DNA of 6,077 nt from Desulfobacteraceae bacterium (GTDB taxonomy: Bacteria; Desulfobacterota; Desulfobacteria; Desulfobacterales; Desulfobacteraceae), in the NCBI GenBank assembly GCA_024225895.1, contig JAAEMC010000134.1, positions 1 to 6,077 on the forward strand, read 5' to 3'. How positions within the stretch are numbered: the stretch's first letter is position 1; each line of letters begins with the position of its first letter. Positions 5,856-6,077 of the stretch are shown one piece after another. The translations under genes and the position numbers were made by a program. Below the pieces are notes generated by a model that worked only from the letters and a program-made list of their open reading frames with translations, was not told the DNA's origin and searched no databases.

Positions 5856-6077
5856 CTATTCATCACCGGAGAGGATCATCATTGTAAGATCATCAGACTG
5901 GACTTCCAGGCTCGTGTTACACTGCTCTTTTATCCACGAAAGCTGTTGGGCTATAGGAAGGCTTTTGGATTGAACAAGCCAGCGCAAAAAGCCTTTTAAC
6001 CCCAGCGTTTTTCTAATGGCCTGCCCTTGTTTATGTTTTAATAATCCTTCGGTAAACCCGTCTGTGTATAAGTATAA
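5856..6077 (-). CDS. C-terminal part of a second PP2C (SpoIIE/RsbU-type) serine phosphatase, cut by the window edge
   Basis: Only the last 73 codons are in the window, reading from 6077 down to a TAG at 5856-5858. They begin with LYLYTDGFTEG, the metal-binding YTDG(x)xE motif of SpoIIE-type phosphatases, and end with SDDLTMMIL followed by GDE, the second C-terminal aspartate motif. The spacing between the two motifs (about 55 residues) matches that in the complete phosphatase at 4085-5410 (about 51). The stretch between is not closely similar to that protein, so this is a diverged relative and not a recent duplicate. The gene converges on the RsbW-like gene with 30 bases between stops. Its N-terminal sensor domain, start and promoter lie outside the window. 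It may dephosphorylate the same STAS partner or serve another pathway. Confidence 0.85.
   Translation of the reverse strand, partial: LYLYTDGFTEGLLKHKQGQAIRKTLGLKGFLRWLVQSKSLPIAQQLSWIKEQCNTSLEVQSDDLTMMILSGDE

Overview
The window looks like chromosomal DNA of a Gram-negative, moderately AT-rich bacterium. The protein style (Mla proteins, GAF-PP2C phosphatases, RsbW-like ATPases) would suit a Desulfobacterota sulfate reducer of the Desulfobacter/Desulfobacula type. That placement is an impression from the sequence and is not proven. No insertion sequences, tRNAs, rRNAs or CRISPR arrays are visible.

Layout. Positions 1-308 are AT-rich and non-coding apart from undecidable open frames at the very edge; they hold a plausible promoter for a small acidic hypothetical protein (309-575, +). 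Convergent to it is a complete five-gene operon on the minus strand, from 3643 down to 599, for an Mla-type ABC phospholipid transporter: ATPase (MlaF), permease (MlaE), MCE-domain protein (MlaD), a STAS protein (MlaB/RsbV-like) and the periplasmic carrier MlaC. The order is F-E-D-B-C, with B and C exchanged relative to E. coli. A 441-bp divergent intergenic region (3644-4084) carries a recognisable sigma70-like promoter facing each way. To the right, on the plus strand, lie a GAF-PP2C (SpoIIE/RsbU-type) serine phosphatase (4085-5410) and a tightly linked RsbW-like GHKL ATPase/serine kinase (5415-5825). The right edge cuts a minus-strand gene (5856-6077), which I recognise from its last 73 residues as the C-terminus of a second SpoIIE/RsbU-type phosphatase.

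How the genes may work together. The Mla proteins move phospholipids between the inner and outer membranes. The right half is a partner-switching signalling module: kinase and phosphatases acting on a serine in a STAS protein. No dedicated STAS partner lies beside the kinase in this window. The only STAS protein is the one inside the divergent mla operon, and it carries the RsbV/SpoIIAA-like D-S-S-G phosphoacceptor motif. This makes a testable hypothesis that lipid transport and the phospho-switch are connected; the partner could equally lie outside the window. The individual families are well known, so any novelty lies in the arrangement and in the promoter architecture of the phosphatase gene.
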